A DNA stretch of 16,600 bases. Source: an uncultured Anaerotruncus sp. Lineage in GTDB: Bacteria; Bacillota; Clostridia; Oscillospirales; Ruminococcaceae. Positions 1-6,532 of the stretch are shown piece after piece. The stretch spans positions 1 to 16,600 of the forward strand of contig NZ_CABUCJ010000051.1 of NCBI RefSeq assembly GCF_902490045.1. Direction: 5' to 3'. The translations under genes and the position numbers were made by a program. Below the pieces are notes generated by a model that saw nothing but the letters and a program-made list of their open reading frames with translations, was not told the DNA's origin and did no database searches. The stretch's first letter is position 1. Each line of letters begins with the position of its first letter.

Positions 1-696
1 AACCCCGGCGTGGACGCGGCCGTCCGGGAGGAGCTGCCCCGGCTCCGCGCGGTCTATTCCGGGCCGGTCATCGCGAACGTCTGCGGCTTTTCGGCGGAGG
101 AATACGCGGAGGTCGCGCGGCGGTTCGACGAGGCGGGCGCGGACATCCTGGAGGTGAACGTGAGCTGCCCCAATGTGAAGCACGGGGGCCTGGCGTTCGG
201 TACCTCGCCCGCGGCGGCCGCGGCGGTCACGGCCGCCGTCAGGGCGGCGGTCAAAAAGCCCGTCTACCTGAAGCTCTCCCCCAATGTGACCGACGTCACG
301 GCGGTCGCGCGGGCATGCGAGGAGGCGGGCGCGGACGGGCTGACGCTCGTCAACACGCTGCTTGGGATGCGCGTCGACCCGCGCACCGGCCGCCCGCTCG
401 TCTCGACGGTCACGAGCGGCTTTTCCGGCCCCGCGATCAAGCCGGTCGCGCTGCGGATGGTCTTTGAGGTGTGCGGCGCGGTGAAGATTCCGGTCATCGG
501 GGTGGGCGGGATCGCCTGCGCGGACGACCTGCTGGAGTTTCTCTCGGCGGGCGCGTGCGCGGTGCAGGTCGGCGCGCAGAACCTCGTCGACCCGTACGCC
601 TGCCTGCGCATCGTGGAGGAGCTTCCGCGGAAGATGAAGGAGTATGGGATTCACGATTTAAAATCGATCATCGGGAGGACAAGAAATGGCCAATAA
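1..696 (+). CDS. pyrD: Dihydroorotate dehydrogenase B, catalytic subunit (5' end outside the window)
   Basis: This enzyme oxidises dihydroorotate to orotate in the fourth step of pyrimidine synthesis, in the cytoplasm. The visible part begins in frame at base 1 (NPGVDAAV), so the N-terminus lies upstream; the GTG at base 10 is internal. The motif NVSCPN at bases 157-174 carries the catalytic cysteine of class 1 enzymes. It is followed by KPVYLKLSPN, by NTLLGMRVD, and by GVGGIACADDLLEF plus AVQVGAQN near the end, which form the FMN phosphate site. A catalytic cysteine rather than serine marks class 1, and the sequence around it resembles the NAD-dependent 1B type, which works with an electron-transfer subunit PyrK; a pyrK gene would be expected just upstream but cannot be seen. 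The stop codon overlaps the start of pyrF by 11 bases, indicating translational coupling in a pyr operon. Confidence 0.95.
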   Translation, partial: NPGVDAAVREELPRLRAVYSGPVIANVCGFSAEEYAEVARRFDEAGADILEVNVSCPNVKHGGLAFGTSPAAAAAVTAAVRAAVKKPVYLKLSPNVTDVTAVARACEEAGADGLTLVNTLLGMRVDPRTGRPLVSTVTSGFSGPAIKPVALRMVFEVCGAVKIPVIGVGGIACADDLLEFLSAGACAVQVGAQNLVDPYACLRIVEELPRKMKEYGIHDLKSIIGRTRNGQ

Positions 697-1393
697 AGAT
701 GTGATCATCGCCTGTGACTTCCGGAACCGGGAGGAGACGCTCGCGTTCCTCGACCGGTTCACGGCGGAGAAGCCCTATGTCAAGATCGGCATGGAGCTTT
801 TCTACGGCGAGGGCCCGCAGATCGTGCGGGAGGTGAAGGCGCGGGGGCACCGGGTCTTCCTCGACCTGAAGCTGCACGACATCCCCAACACGGTGCGCCG
901 CGCGATGAAAAACCTCGCGAAGCTCGGCGTCGATATGACGAACGTGCATGCGGCGGGCACCATCGAGATGATGGCGGCGGCAAAGGCGGGCCTTGAGGAG
1001 GGGGCGGCGGACCGCCGCCCGCTGCTCATCGCGGTGACGCAGCTCACCTCGACGAGCGAGCGCCGGATGCGGGAGGAGCTGCTCATCCCGGCGCCGATGG
1101 GTGAGGTGGTGACCCGCTACGCCGCCAACGCCCGCGCGGCGGGGCTCGATGGGGTGGTGTGCAGCCCGCTCGAGGCGGCGCTCGTCAAGGGGAGCTTCAG
1201 CGGCGGCTTTTTGGCGGTGACGCCTGGCATCCGCTATCCGGAGGCGCGCGCGGACGACCAGGCCCGCGTGACCACGCCCGCCCGCGCGCGGGAACTCGGC
1301 GCGGACTATATCGTCGTCGGGAGGCCGGTCACGGCGGCGGACGACCCGGTGGGGGCCTACCGCCGCGTCAGATTTGATTTTCTGGGGGAGTGA
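686..1393 (+). CDS. pyrF: Orotidine 5'-phosphate decarboxylase
   Basis: PyrF converts OMP to UMP, the last step of de novo pyrimidine synthesis. The protein has 235 residues, the usual length for the bacterial subfamily 1 enzyme. The catalytic network is complete: Asp11 in VIIACD, Lys33 in VKIG, and Asp60, Lys62 and Asp65 in DLKLHDIPNTV. The C-terminal phosphate-binding segment is TPGIRYP (179-185) and YIVVGRPV (208-215). The ATG at 686 lies inside the end of pyrD and is preceded by GGGAGG at about 673-678, which supports this start. Its stop codon touches the start region of pyrE. It is therefore the middle gene of a tightly packed pyrD-pyrF-pyrE run and is probably cotranscribed with both neighbours. 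Confidence 0.97.
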   Translation: MANKDVIIACDFRNREETLAFLDRFTAEKPYVKIGMELFYGEGPQIVREVKARGHRVFLDLKLHDIPNTVRRAMKNLAKLGVDMTNVHAAGTIEMMAAAKAGLEEGAADRRPLLIAVTQLTSTSERRMREELLIPAPMGEVVTRYAANARAAGLDGVVCSPLEAALVKGSFSGGFLAVTPGIRYPEARADDQARVTTPARARELGADYIVVGRPVTAADDPVGAYRRVRFDFLGE

Positions 1394-1398
1394 TGAGG

Positions 1399-2037
1399 AT
1401 GCGGACAGAGACGAAGATTGCAAAGGACCTGCTTTCCATTGGGGCGGTGTTCCTGCGTCCCGGCGAGCCGTTCACCTGGGCGAGCGGCATCCGCTCGCCC
1501 ATCTACTGCGACAACCGCATCATCCTCTCCCACCCCGCTGTCCGTCGGGAGGTGGAGGCGGCCCTGGCGGCGCTCGTGCGGGAGAGCTATCCCGGCTGCG
1601 GGCTGCTCGCCGGGACGAGCACGGCGGGCATCGCGCACGCCGCCTATGTGAGCGAAATCCTCGGCCTGCCGATGTGCTACGTGCGCGGCGCGGCCAAGGA
1701 CCACGGGCGGCGGAACCGCATCGAGGGGCGCGCCGAGCCGGGCGCGCGGGTGGTCGTGATCGAGGACCTCATCTCGACGGGCGGCTCGGTGCTCGAGGTG
1801 GTGGACGCGCTGCGGCAGGCGGGCTGCGAGGTGCTCGGAATCGCGTCGATTTTCACCTACGGGCTTCAGAAGGGCGCGAAGCGCCTCGCGGACGCGGGGG
1901 TTCGGAGCGTCTCCCTCTCCTGCTACGACGCGCTGCTTGCCGCGGCCGTGGAGGAGGGCGTGATCGCGCGGGAGGATGTGCCCCGGCTTGAACGGTTCCG
2001 ACGGAACCCGCAGGACGAGGGCTGGATGGCCCTGTGA
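1399..2037 (+). CDS. pyrE: Orotate phosphoribosyltransferase
   Basis: PyrE joins orotate to PRPP to make OMP, the substrate of the upstream pyrF product. The protein starts MRTETKIAKDLL and has 212 residues from this ATG. The N-terminal FTWASGIRSPIYCDNR (25-40), the flexible catalytic loop AKDHGRRNRIEG (99-110) and the PRPP-binding VVVIEDLISTGGSV (118-131) are all intact. Starts at GTG 1390 and ATG 1393 are also in frame. I prefer ATG 1399 because GGGGGAG (1384-1390) is then 8 bases away, whereas it would overlap or nearly touch the other two. In any of these cases the gene abuts the pyrF stop, so the two genes are translationally coupled. The family assignment is firm; only the exact start is uncertain by up to three codons. 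Confidence 0.96.
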   Translation: MRTETKIAKDLLSIGAVFLRPGEPFTWASGIRSPIYCDNRIILSHPAVRREVEAALAALVRESYPGCGLLAGTSTAGIAHAAYVSEILGLPMCYVRGAAKDHGRRNRIEGRAEPGARVVVIEDLISTGGSVLEVVDALRQAGCEVLGIASIFTYGLQKGAKRLADAGVRSVSLSCYDALLAAAVEEGVIAREDVPRLERFRRNPQDEGWMAL

Positions 2038-2054
2038 CGTGCTCCGGTCGCTTG

Positions 2055-2077
2055 AGGCGGTTTTATACCGTTTTTTT
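2055..2077 (+). terminator. Possible weak terminator after pyrE
   Basis: A short stem CGGT/ACCG (2058-2061 with 2067-2070, loop TTTAT) is followed by seven T residues (2071-2077). The stem can be lengthened only with A-U and G-U pairs. The position, just after pyrE and before a fresh promoter, suits the end of the pyr operon, but the stem is weak. Confidence 0.4.
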
Positions 2078-2097
2078 ACAAAAACAGCTTCTGGCAG

Positions 2098-2126
2098 GTG
2101 ACAAACCGGGGCCCGGGTGTTACAAT
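2098..2126 (+). promoter_or_regulatory. Sigma-A promoter of the HPr-like gene
   Basis: GTGACA (2098-2103) and TACAAT (2121-2126) are separated by exactly 17 bases. Transcription would start near 2133 and give a leader of about 25 bases ending in the ribosome binding site AGGAAGGGG (2141-2149). This promoter makes the small gene independent of the pyr operon. Confidence 0.75.
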
Positions 2127-2157
2127 AGGAATAACCAATCAGGAAGGGGTGTCAGTT

Positions 2158-2385
2158 ATGAAAAAATTCACCATCCGCTTAAAGGAGATCAACGACGTCA
2201 AGGAGTTTGTCAACACCGTCTCGAGGTTTGAGGAGGACGTCGATCTCGTCTCCGGCCGCTATACCATTGACGCAAAATCGATTATGGGCATCTTCAGCAT
2301 CGATCTTGCCAAGCCGATCGAAGTGATCGTCCACGGCGACAACGAAGCCCGTTACGCCGAGGCGCTCAAGGCCTATCTCATCTGA
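2158..2385 (+). CDS. HPr-like protein without the phosphorylatable histidine
   Basis: A 75-residue protein resembling the HPr phosphocarrier family of the PEP sugar phosphotransferase system. The motif DAKSIMGIFSIDL (38-50) matches the region around regulatory Ser46 of HPr; the serine here is Ser41. The later KPIEVIVHGD segment also fits the fold. The usual active-site motif GLHARPA is absent: the matching region reads NDVKEFVNTVS and has no histidine, so phosphotransfer from enzyme I should not be possible. This recalls Crh of Bacillus, which keeps only the serine and serves catabolite repression, but the identity to any such protein cannot be judged here. The start at 2158 is chosen for AGGAAGGGG 8 bases upstream; an in-frame ATG at 2098 lies within the promoter. 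The gene has its own promoter and terminator. Confidence 0.85.
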   Translation: MKKFTIRLKEINDVKEFVNTVSRFEEDVDLVSGRYTIDAKSIMGIFSIDLAKPIEVIVHGDNEARYAEALKAYLI

Positions 2386-2400
2386 TCACGCGGCATCCTG

Positions 2401-2433
2401 AGGGCGCGCCCCGCTTTGGGGCGCGCCCTTGTT
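2401..2433 (+). terminator. Rho-independent terminator of the HPr-like gene
   Basis: A perfect 11-bp GC stem, GGGCGCGCCCC (2402-2412) with GGGGCGCGCCC (2418-2428), has the loop GCTTT and is followed by TTGTTG. The T tract is short but the stem is very stable. Its tail overlaps the -35 box of the next promoter. Confidence 0.75.
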
Positions 2434-2460
2434 GCATTGCGCCGGCTGATCGGGTACAAT
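2432..2460 (+). promoter_or_regulatory. Sigma-A promoter of the pyruvate-kinase-like gene
   Basis: TTGCAT (2432-2437) and TACAAT (2455-2460) are spaced 17 bases apart. The leader is short and leads to the ribosome binding site AGGGGAGG (2471-2478). The -35 box lies directly in the tail of the preceding terminator, a compact arrangement. Confidence 0.75.
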
Positions 2461-2486
2461 GGACGAAAGAAGGGGAGGCGTTTGTG

Positions 2487-3491
2487 ATGGAAAAGCCCGC
2501 GAGTCTGGAATATTTTGGGACGATCGGTCCCGCCTGCGCCGCCCCGGACATTCTGGAAGAGCTCTTCGCGGCGGGGATGACGGGGGTGCGGCTCAACCTG
2601 TCGCACACTTCGCTGGACGCGTGCGGCGGGTGGCTTGGTAGCCTGCGGGAGGCCGCCTCCCGCGCGGGGGTGCGTCCCGAGCTGCTCATCGACCTGCGCG
2701 GTCCCGAGCTTCGGGTCGGGGAGCTGGCCGCCCCGGTGCGGCTCACGCAGGGGGAGACGGCCCTGCTCGGCACAGGCGGCCTGCCGGTCCCGGAGCTGAT
2801 TTTTTCCGCGCTGTGCCCGGGGCGGGAAATCCTGCTGGACGACGGCGCGCTGCTTCTGCTCGTCCTGCGCTGCAATGAAAAAAGCGCCTCCTGCGAGGTG
2901 CTGCGCGGCGGGGTCCTGCATTCCCGCAAGAGCATCGCCCTGCCCGGGGCGGCGCTGCATCCGCCGACCCTGCAGGAGAGCGACTATGAGAACCTCGCGC
3001 GCATCGGTGAATGCGGCGTAACCGGCGTGATGCTCCCCTTTGTGCGGGGCGCGGATGACTTGGCCGCCCTGCGGGATGCGCTTTCAGCGGTGGGAGCGGA
3101 AGGCACGCGCGTCTTTGCCAAGCTCGAAAACCGGGAGGGTCTCGCGATGCTGCCCGAACTGCTGCCCCACGCGGATCACATTGTGATCGCGCGCGGCGAT
3201 CTTGGCAACGATATGCCGCTCTGGGAACTGCCCGCGGCGCAGAAATCCGCGGCGGAAATATGCCGCGCGGCGGGGAAGCCGTTCATGGTGGTCACCCAGC
3301 TGCTCCACTCGATGCACCACAGCGCTGTGCCCACCCGCGCCGAGGTGTGTGATATCTTCAACGCCGTGCTCGACGGCGCCTCCTCGCTCATGCTGACGGG
3401 GGAGACGGCGGTGGGGGCGCATCCCGCCGAGGCGATGCGTATTTTGGTGAAGACCGCGGAGGAGGCGCTGCGCTGGCGCGCGGCGCATTGA
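2487..3491 (+). CDS. Pyruvate-kinase-like protein, barrel and lid domains only
   Basis: The 334 residues match the A (barrel) and B (lid) domains of pyruvate kinase, which makes ATP and pyruvate from PEP and ADP. Conserved elements are GTIGPAC (11-17), VRLNLSH with Arg35, Asn37 and Ser39, AKLENREG with Lys212 and Glu214, IARGDLG with Asp238, VVTQLLHSM with Thr270, and PTRAEVCDIFNAVLDG. The family's usual length is about 470 residues or more; here the protein stops after TGETAVGAHPAEA and lacks the C-terminal allosteric domain. The motif normally read DTKGPEIR is DLRGPELR (69-76), so the metal-site threonine and the next lysine are changed to Leu70 and Arg71. It may be a working monofunctional paralogue or a changed enzyme. 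Start ATG 2487 is placed by AGGGGAGG 8 bases upstream; a GTG precedes it by one codon. Confidence 0.82.
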   Translation: MEKPASLEYFGTIGPACAAPDILEELFAAGMTGVRLNLSHTSLDACGGWLGSLREAASRAGVRPELLIDLRGPELRVGELAAPVRLTQGETALLGTGGLPVPELIFSALCPGREILLDDGALLLLVLRCNEKSASCEVLRGGVLHSRKSIALPGAALHPPTLQESDYENLARIGECGVTGVMLPFVRGADDLAALRDALSAVGAEGTRVFAKLENREGLAMLPELLPHADHIVIARGDLGNDMPLWELPAAQKSAAEICRAAGKPFMVVTQLLHSMHHSAVPTRAEVCDIFNAVLDGASSLMLTGETAVGAHPAEAMRILVKTAEEALRWRAAH

Positions 3492-3511
3492 ACGGGCCGG
3501 GCCGCCCGTTC
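3490..3511. other. Hairpin at the stop codon of the pyruvate-kinase-like gene
   Basis: GAACGGGC (3490-3497) pairs perfectly with GCCCGTTC (3504-3511) and starts inside the stop codon. No T tract follows, so it is a poor intrinsic terminator; it could protect the 3' end of the mRNA. Confidence 0.5.
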
Positions 3512-3554
3512 GACTGGGTACGGCAAAATTTCCTCCTCAATTGGGAAATTTATA

Positions 3555-3583
3555 TTGACAAGCCCCACGTTGGATGCTATAAT
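3555..3583 (+). promoter_or_regulatory. Consensus promoter of tRNA-Ala
   Basis: Both boxes are perfect: TTGACA (3555-3560) and TATAAT (3578-3583), spaced 17 bases apart. Such a full-consensus promoter is typical of stable-RNA genes. Transcription should start around 3590, directly before a short leader hairpin. An inverted repeat AAATTTCC/GGAAATTT (3526-3533, 3544-3551) lies just upstream of the -35 box, with unknown meaning. Confidence 0.9.
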
Positions 3584-3590
3584 AAATTTC

Positions 3591-3610
3591 GCGGTCTGAA
3601 TTAGGACCGC
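3591..3610 (+). other. Leader hairpin before the tRNA
   Basis: GCGGTC (3591-3596) pairs with GACCGC (3605-3610) around an 8-base loop. It begins at about the expected transcription start and ends 10 bases before the mature tRNA. It would be removed by RNase P and may shape or protect the precursor. Confidence 0.55.
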
Positions 3611-3620
3611 CGCATAAAAT

Positions 3621-3696
3621 GGGGGCGTAGCTCAGCTGGGAGAGCGTACGGTTCGCATCCGTAAGGTCGAGAGTTCGATCCTCTTCGTCTCCACCA
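3621..3696 (+). tRNA. tRNA-Ala (anticodon CGC)
   Basis: All four stems fold. The acceptor stem is 3621-3627 with 3686-3692, the D stem GCTC/GAGC, the anticodon stem TACGG/CCGTA (3647-3651, 3659-3663) and the T stem GAGAG/CTCTT with loop TTCGATC. The anticodon at 3654-3656 is CGC, which reads the alanine codon GCG, abundant in this GC-rich genome. The third acceptor pair is G-U (G3-U70), the hallmark of alanine tRNAs, and the discriminator is A73. The 3' CCA (3694-3696) is encoded. It is transcribed alone, with its own promoter and terminator. Confidence 0.97.
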
Positions 3697-3700
3697 AGGA

Positions 3701-3735
3701 AAGCCGCAAGATCACTACTGGTCTTGCGGCTTTTT
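3701..3735 (+). terminator. Rho-independent terminator of tRNA-Ala
   Basis: An 11-bp stem, AAGCCGCAAGA (3701-3711) with TCTTGCGGCTT (3722-3732), ends in a T run (3731-3735). It starts only 4 bases after the CCA end, which is normal for a single tRNA unit. Confidence 0.92.
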
Positions 3736-4056
3736 GCTGTTTATATGAATACAGGGGCCCGCGAGAATCCCTTCCGAATTCAGCCGAGTTTTCAATTGAT
3801 TCGCATCTGTTTTGCCGGGTATCAGCTGTCAATCGGGCTGACTGCAAAAGGTGGAACTTTGCGTCGACTGGTGATCTGGAGGACGGAAGGAGGACAAAAC
3901 CGGATCTGTTAGGCATTGGCACCGGAGCGCCGACGCATTTCGATGGCAACAGGCCGCAGGTTGTTACGCCGGCCAACACTGTGGGAGGCTTTTGGAATTG
4001 TTGGATAGACCGGTGGTCGGTGATTTGGCCGGCGGGAACGGCCAAGGGGGAACGGC
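3736..4056. other. Intergenic region without a recognised gene
   Basis: About 320 bases between the tRNA terminator and the end of the epimerase gene. Its base composition is visibly less GC-rich than the genes around it. Frames open here are short or read antisense through the tRNA, with no recognisable domain. An AGGAGG-like string occurs at about 3889-3894 but no plausible gene follows it. I find no copy of the tRNA 3' end that would mark an integration site. It may be a decayed gene or unrecognised noncoding sequence. Confidence 0.6.
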
Positions 4057-4935
4057 TTACACGCCGGCGGTGAGGATGTGGGTGCACGACCAGCTTTCGC
4101 CGGGCGCAAGGGTGGTGAGATAGGGACGCCCGGAGAACGCGTGCCCGAAATCCGCACGCCCGGGCAGGCCGTGCCACGGCTCGATGCAGAGAAAGCCCGG
4201 GATACCCGGCTTGCTCCAGAGCAGCGTATAGGGGTAGCCCTCGCTGGAGATGCGCAGATACCGGCCCGTTTCCGCCTCCTCGAGCTGAACCCAGGAGGAG
4301 CGCAGGCCCTTCATGCAGATGCTGTCGTTGTCGAAGAGTCCGGCTGTGAGCGGGACGCCGGACTGCCCGGTAAAGACGGGGGTCTCCTCGCCGGTGACAA
4401 GCCCGTTTTCGTCGCAGCGGACCCGCAAGGGGGATTCCTCCCGCTCAAAGCGCACGAGATAGTCGGTCGCGGCCTTTCCCGGCGTGAAGGGACAGCGCAG
4501 CGCGGTGTGGAACCCGAGCTGGAAAGGCATCGGGCGGCTGTCCTCATCTTGGACGCGGCAGACGGTCACGACCGAATCCCCCTCCAGCCGGTGGGTGGTC
4601 TCCAGCGAAAACTTCCACGGCCAGAGGGCGAGGGTTTCCTCGTTCCAGCCGAGCCGGAAGGTGAGGAAATCGGGTCCTGACGCGGTCAGCGTGTGTTCCA
4701 GGTCGCGGGCGAAGCCGTGGGAGCCCGCCTGATAACGGCGGCCGCCCTCCTCATAAAAATTGTCCCGCATCCGGCCGCACCAGGGGAAGCAAAGCGGCGC
4801 GTGCCTCCCCCAGACAGCCGGGTCCGCGTCCCACAGCAGCTCGCCGGGCCCGCCCTCCTTGCGCAGCGAGCAGAGTTCCGCGCCGTGTGTATCGACCGCA
4901 AGGGTCAGGCTGCCGTTTTCAATCGTGTGTCGCAT
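4057..4935 (-). CDS. Aldose 1-epimerase family protein (LacX/GalM-like)
   Basis: A 292-residue cytoplasmic protein of the galactose-mutarotase fold, which interconverts alpha and beta anomers of a sugar or sugar phosphate. Expected catalytic residues are present: His73 in SHGFARD, His143 in LGFHT and the base Glu252 in CIEPWHG. The short length and the HGFARD motif fit the LacX branch rather than classical GalM of about 340 residues. The substrate cannot be told from the sequence, and no sugar genes lie nearby. The start at 4935 (MRHTIENG) is chosen because the purine-rich GGAAGGAAGGG lies just upstream on the minus strand; the open frame continues to 5190 through the structured leader, which does not look coding. 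The leader and its promoter are described separately. No clear terminator was seen after the stop. Confidence 0.87.
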   Translation of the reverse strand: MRHTIENGSLTLAVDTHGAELCSLRKEGGPGELLWDADPAVWGRHAPLCFPWCGRMRDNFYEEGGRRYQAGSHGFARDLEHTLTASGPDFLTFRLGWNEETLALWPWKFSLETTHRLEGDSVVTVCRVQDEDSRPMPFQLGFHTALRCPFTPGKAATDYLVRFEREESPLRVRCDENGLVTGEETPVFTGQSGVPLTAGLFDNDSICMKGLRSSWVQLEEAETGRYLRISSEGYPYTLLWSKPGIPGFLCIEPWHGLPGRADFGHAFSGRPYLTTLAPGESWSCTHILTAGV

Positions 4936-4976
4936 AAGAACCCTTCCTTCCCATCCTGTTTCATGCTTCCGTTGAC

Positions 4977-5006
4977 CGAACGTCGATTGCCTGCGCTTAT
5001 GATAGC
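4977..5006. repeat. 30-bp direct repeat, copy 1
   Basis: Starts CGAACGTCGATTGCCTGCGC and differs from copy 2 (5140-5169) at one position, 5001. It holds TATCAT on the minus strand preceded by TGC, an extended -10-like sequence, but without a fitting -35 box. It lies in the untranslated leader of the epimerase gene. Confidence 0.9.
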
Positions 5007-5139
5007 ACGCCTGCAAGCCCTGTGGGGCTTGCGCGCCGCAGCGCGGCGCAAAACCGGCAGCGCCGGTTTGGGCTGTGATGAAATAAGCGCGATGCGCGGC
5101 CCGGCCGCGCAGTCCCGCCACAGGCGCGGACGCAATTGA
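5007..5139. other. Hairpin-rich block between the direct repeats
   Basis: Four perfect inverted repeats lie in a row: GCAAGCCC/GGGCTTGC (5013-5032), GCGCCGC/GCGGCGC (5033-5049, loop AGC), AAACCGGC/GCCGGTTT (5051-5069, loop AGC) and GCGCGG/CCGCGC (5094-5110). CTGTG (5073-5077) can also pair with CACAG (5119-5123) to enclose the last one. The block would be transcribed as part of the epimerase leader. It could be an inserted palindromic repeat or a structured RNA; no known riboswitch was recognised. Confidence 0.75.
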
Positions 5140-5169
5140 CGAACGTCGATTGCCTGCGCTTATTATAGC
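5140..5169. repeat. 30-bp direct repeat, copy 2
   Basis: Identical to copy 1 (4977-5006) except for T at 5164 in place of G. This change makes the minus-strand sequence a consensus TATAAT, so the copy contains the -10 box of the epimerase promoter and the first transcribed bases. Confidence 0.9.
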
Positions 5170-5190
5170 CGACGGACGGGGAAAATGCAA
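5162..5190 (-). promoter_or_regulatory. Promoter of the epimerase gene
   Basis: On the minus strand TTGCAT (5185-5190) and TATAAT (5162-5167) are spaced 17 bases apart. Transcription would begin near 5155 and produce a leader of about 220 bases that includes the hairpin block. The -10 box lies in direct repeat copy 2. Confidence 0.75.
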
Positions 5191-5222
5191 TTTGCGGGGG
5201 GCTTTTTCCCTGTACGTGGGAA

Positions 5223-5251
5223 TTGAATCCCGGACGCTTTTGTGCTATCCT
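5223..5251 (+). promoter_or_regulatory. Promoter of pepT
   Basis: TTGAAT (5223-5228) and TATCCT (5246-5251) are spaced 17 bases apart, with TGC directly before the -10 box (extended -10). The leader of about 25 bases contains the strong ribosome binding site AGGAGG (5269-5274), 8 bases before the ATG. Confidence 0.7.
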
Positions 5252-5282
5252 AGTTGGGAAGTACTGACAGGAGGAATCACAA

Positions 5283-6509
5283 ATGCAGGTCAGGGATCGG
5301 TTCTTAAAATATGTCTCCTACGACACCCAGTCGGACGACGACAATCTCGCCGCGCCGAGCACCGAAAAGCAGCTTGTACTGGCGAACGAGCTTGTGCGGG
5401 AGATGCGGGAGATGGGGATTTCCGACGCGGCGGTCGATGAAAACGGCATCGTGACCGGCACGGTGCCGGGCAACGCGCCGGGCGCGCCGGTGCTCGGGCT
5501 GATCGCCCACTATGACACGTCGCCGGCACTCACCGGCGCGAACGTGAAGCCGCGCGTGATCGAGCGCTACGACGGCGCGGACGTCGTCCTCAACGGGGAA
5601 CGCGGGATCGTAATGGAGGTTTCCGAGTTCGGGATGCTCCGCGACGCGGTGGGGGAGGATCTCATCGTGACCGACGGCTGCACGCTGCTCGGCGCGGACG
5701 ACAAGGCGGGCGTGGCGGAAATCATGACCGCTGCCGAGCGGCTGCTCGCCGAGCCGGGCCGTCCGCACGGGACCATCCGCCTCGGCTTCACCCCCGATGA
5801 GGAGGTCGGCCGGGGGGCCGACCATTTCGATGTGGCGGCGTTCGGCGCGGATTACGCCTACACCGTCGACGGCGGCCCGGTGGGGGAGCTGGAGTTTGAA
5901 AACTTCAACGCCGCGACCGCGAAGGTGACGGTGACGGGGCAGGGCATCCATCCGGGCGACGCGAAGGACCGGATGATCAATGCCAGCCGGGTGGCGGTAG
6001 AGTTCCAGTCGATGCTGCCCGAGCGCCAGACGCCCGAGAACACCGAGGGATACGAGGGCTTCATCCACCTGATGCGGTTCGACGGCGGGGTGGAGGAAGC
6101 GAAGCTCGAATACATCCTGCGCGACCACGACGCCGAAAAGCTCGAACGGAAGAAGCGCGTGATGCGCGCGGCGGGCGATTTTATCAACGACAAGTACGGG
6201 AAAAAGCTCGTTTCGGTCGAGCTGGTCGACGAGTACCGCAACATGAAGGAGCAGATTCTGCCCCATTTCCACCTGATCGACAACGCGCGGCGCGCGATGG
6301 AGGAGGTGGGGATCGAACCAAAGGTGATCCCCATCCGCGGAGGCACCGACGGGGCGCGGCTCTCCTACATGGGGCTGCCCTGCCCGAACCTCGGCACGGG
6401 AGGGCAGTGCTTCCACGGGCGGTACGAGCACATCACCGTCCAGTCGCTCGAGCGCAATGTGGAACTGCTCATGAAGATCGCGGAGATCTACGCGAAGCGG
6501 CCGGGCTGA
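5283..6509 (+). CDS. pepT: Peptidase T (tripeptide aminopeptidase)
   Basis: A cytoplasmic zinc peptidase of family M20B that removes the N-terminal residue of tripeptides. Its 408 residues equal the length of the E. coli enzyme. Two-metal site residues are all in place: His76 and Asp78 in AHYDTSPA, Asp140 in LGADDKAG, the catalytic pair Glu173-Glu174 in TPDEEVGRG, Asp196 in TVDGGP and His378 in CFHGRYEH. The dimerisation (lid) domain lies in the middle, around HPGDAKDRMIN (223-233). The ATG at 5283 has a textbook AGGAGG ribosome binding site. The gene stands alone between its own promoter and a strong bidirectional terminator, and is divergent from the epimerase gene. Its role is probably use of peptides as nutrients. 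Confidence 0.96.
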   Translation: MQVRDRFLKYVSYDTQSDDDNLAAPSTEKQLVLANELVREMREMGISDAAVDENGIVTGTVPGNAPGAPVLGLIAHYDTSPALTGANVKPRVIERYDGADVVLNGERGIVMEVSEFGMLRDAVGEDLIVTDGCTLLGADDKAGVAEIMTAAERLLAEPGRPHGTIRLGFTPDEEVGRGADHFDVAAFGADYAYTVDGGPVGELEFENFNAATAKVTVTGQGIHPGDAKDRMINASRVAVEFQSMLPERQTPENTEGYEGFIHLMRFDGGVEEAKLEYILRDHDAEKLERKKRVMRAAGDFINDKYGKKLVSVELVDEYRNMKEQILPHFHLIDNARRAMEEVGIEPKVIPIRGGTDGARLSYMGLPCPNLGTGGQCFHGRYEHITVQSLERNVELLMKIAEIYAKRPG

Positions 6510-6532
6510 CCGCGAAAGGAAACCGGGAATTG

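Noticed and set aside
3674..3696. Integration (att) site at the tRNA 3' end
   Set aside because: I searched downstream for a second copy of the T-arm and acceptor sequence and found none, and no integrase is present in the window.
3632..4177. A 181-codon minus-strand frame reading through the tRNA
   Set aside because: Its end (VETKRIELSTLRMRTVRSPS) is simply the tRNA read in antisense, a known annotation artefact, and the rest shows no domain. It also overlaps the end of the epimerase gene.
5136..5166. Plus-strand promoter TTGACG/TATTAT in repeat copy 2 for pepT
   Set aside because: The spacing is 19 bases and a better promoter with 17-base spacing and an extended -10 lies closer to pepT at 5223-5251.
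4977..5169. Two 30-bp repeats as a minimal CRISPR array
   Set aside because: There are only two copies, the gap is 133 bases and full of hairpins rather than a 30-40-base spacer, one copy serves as a promoter, and no cas gene is near.
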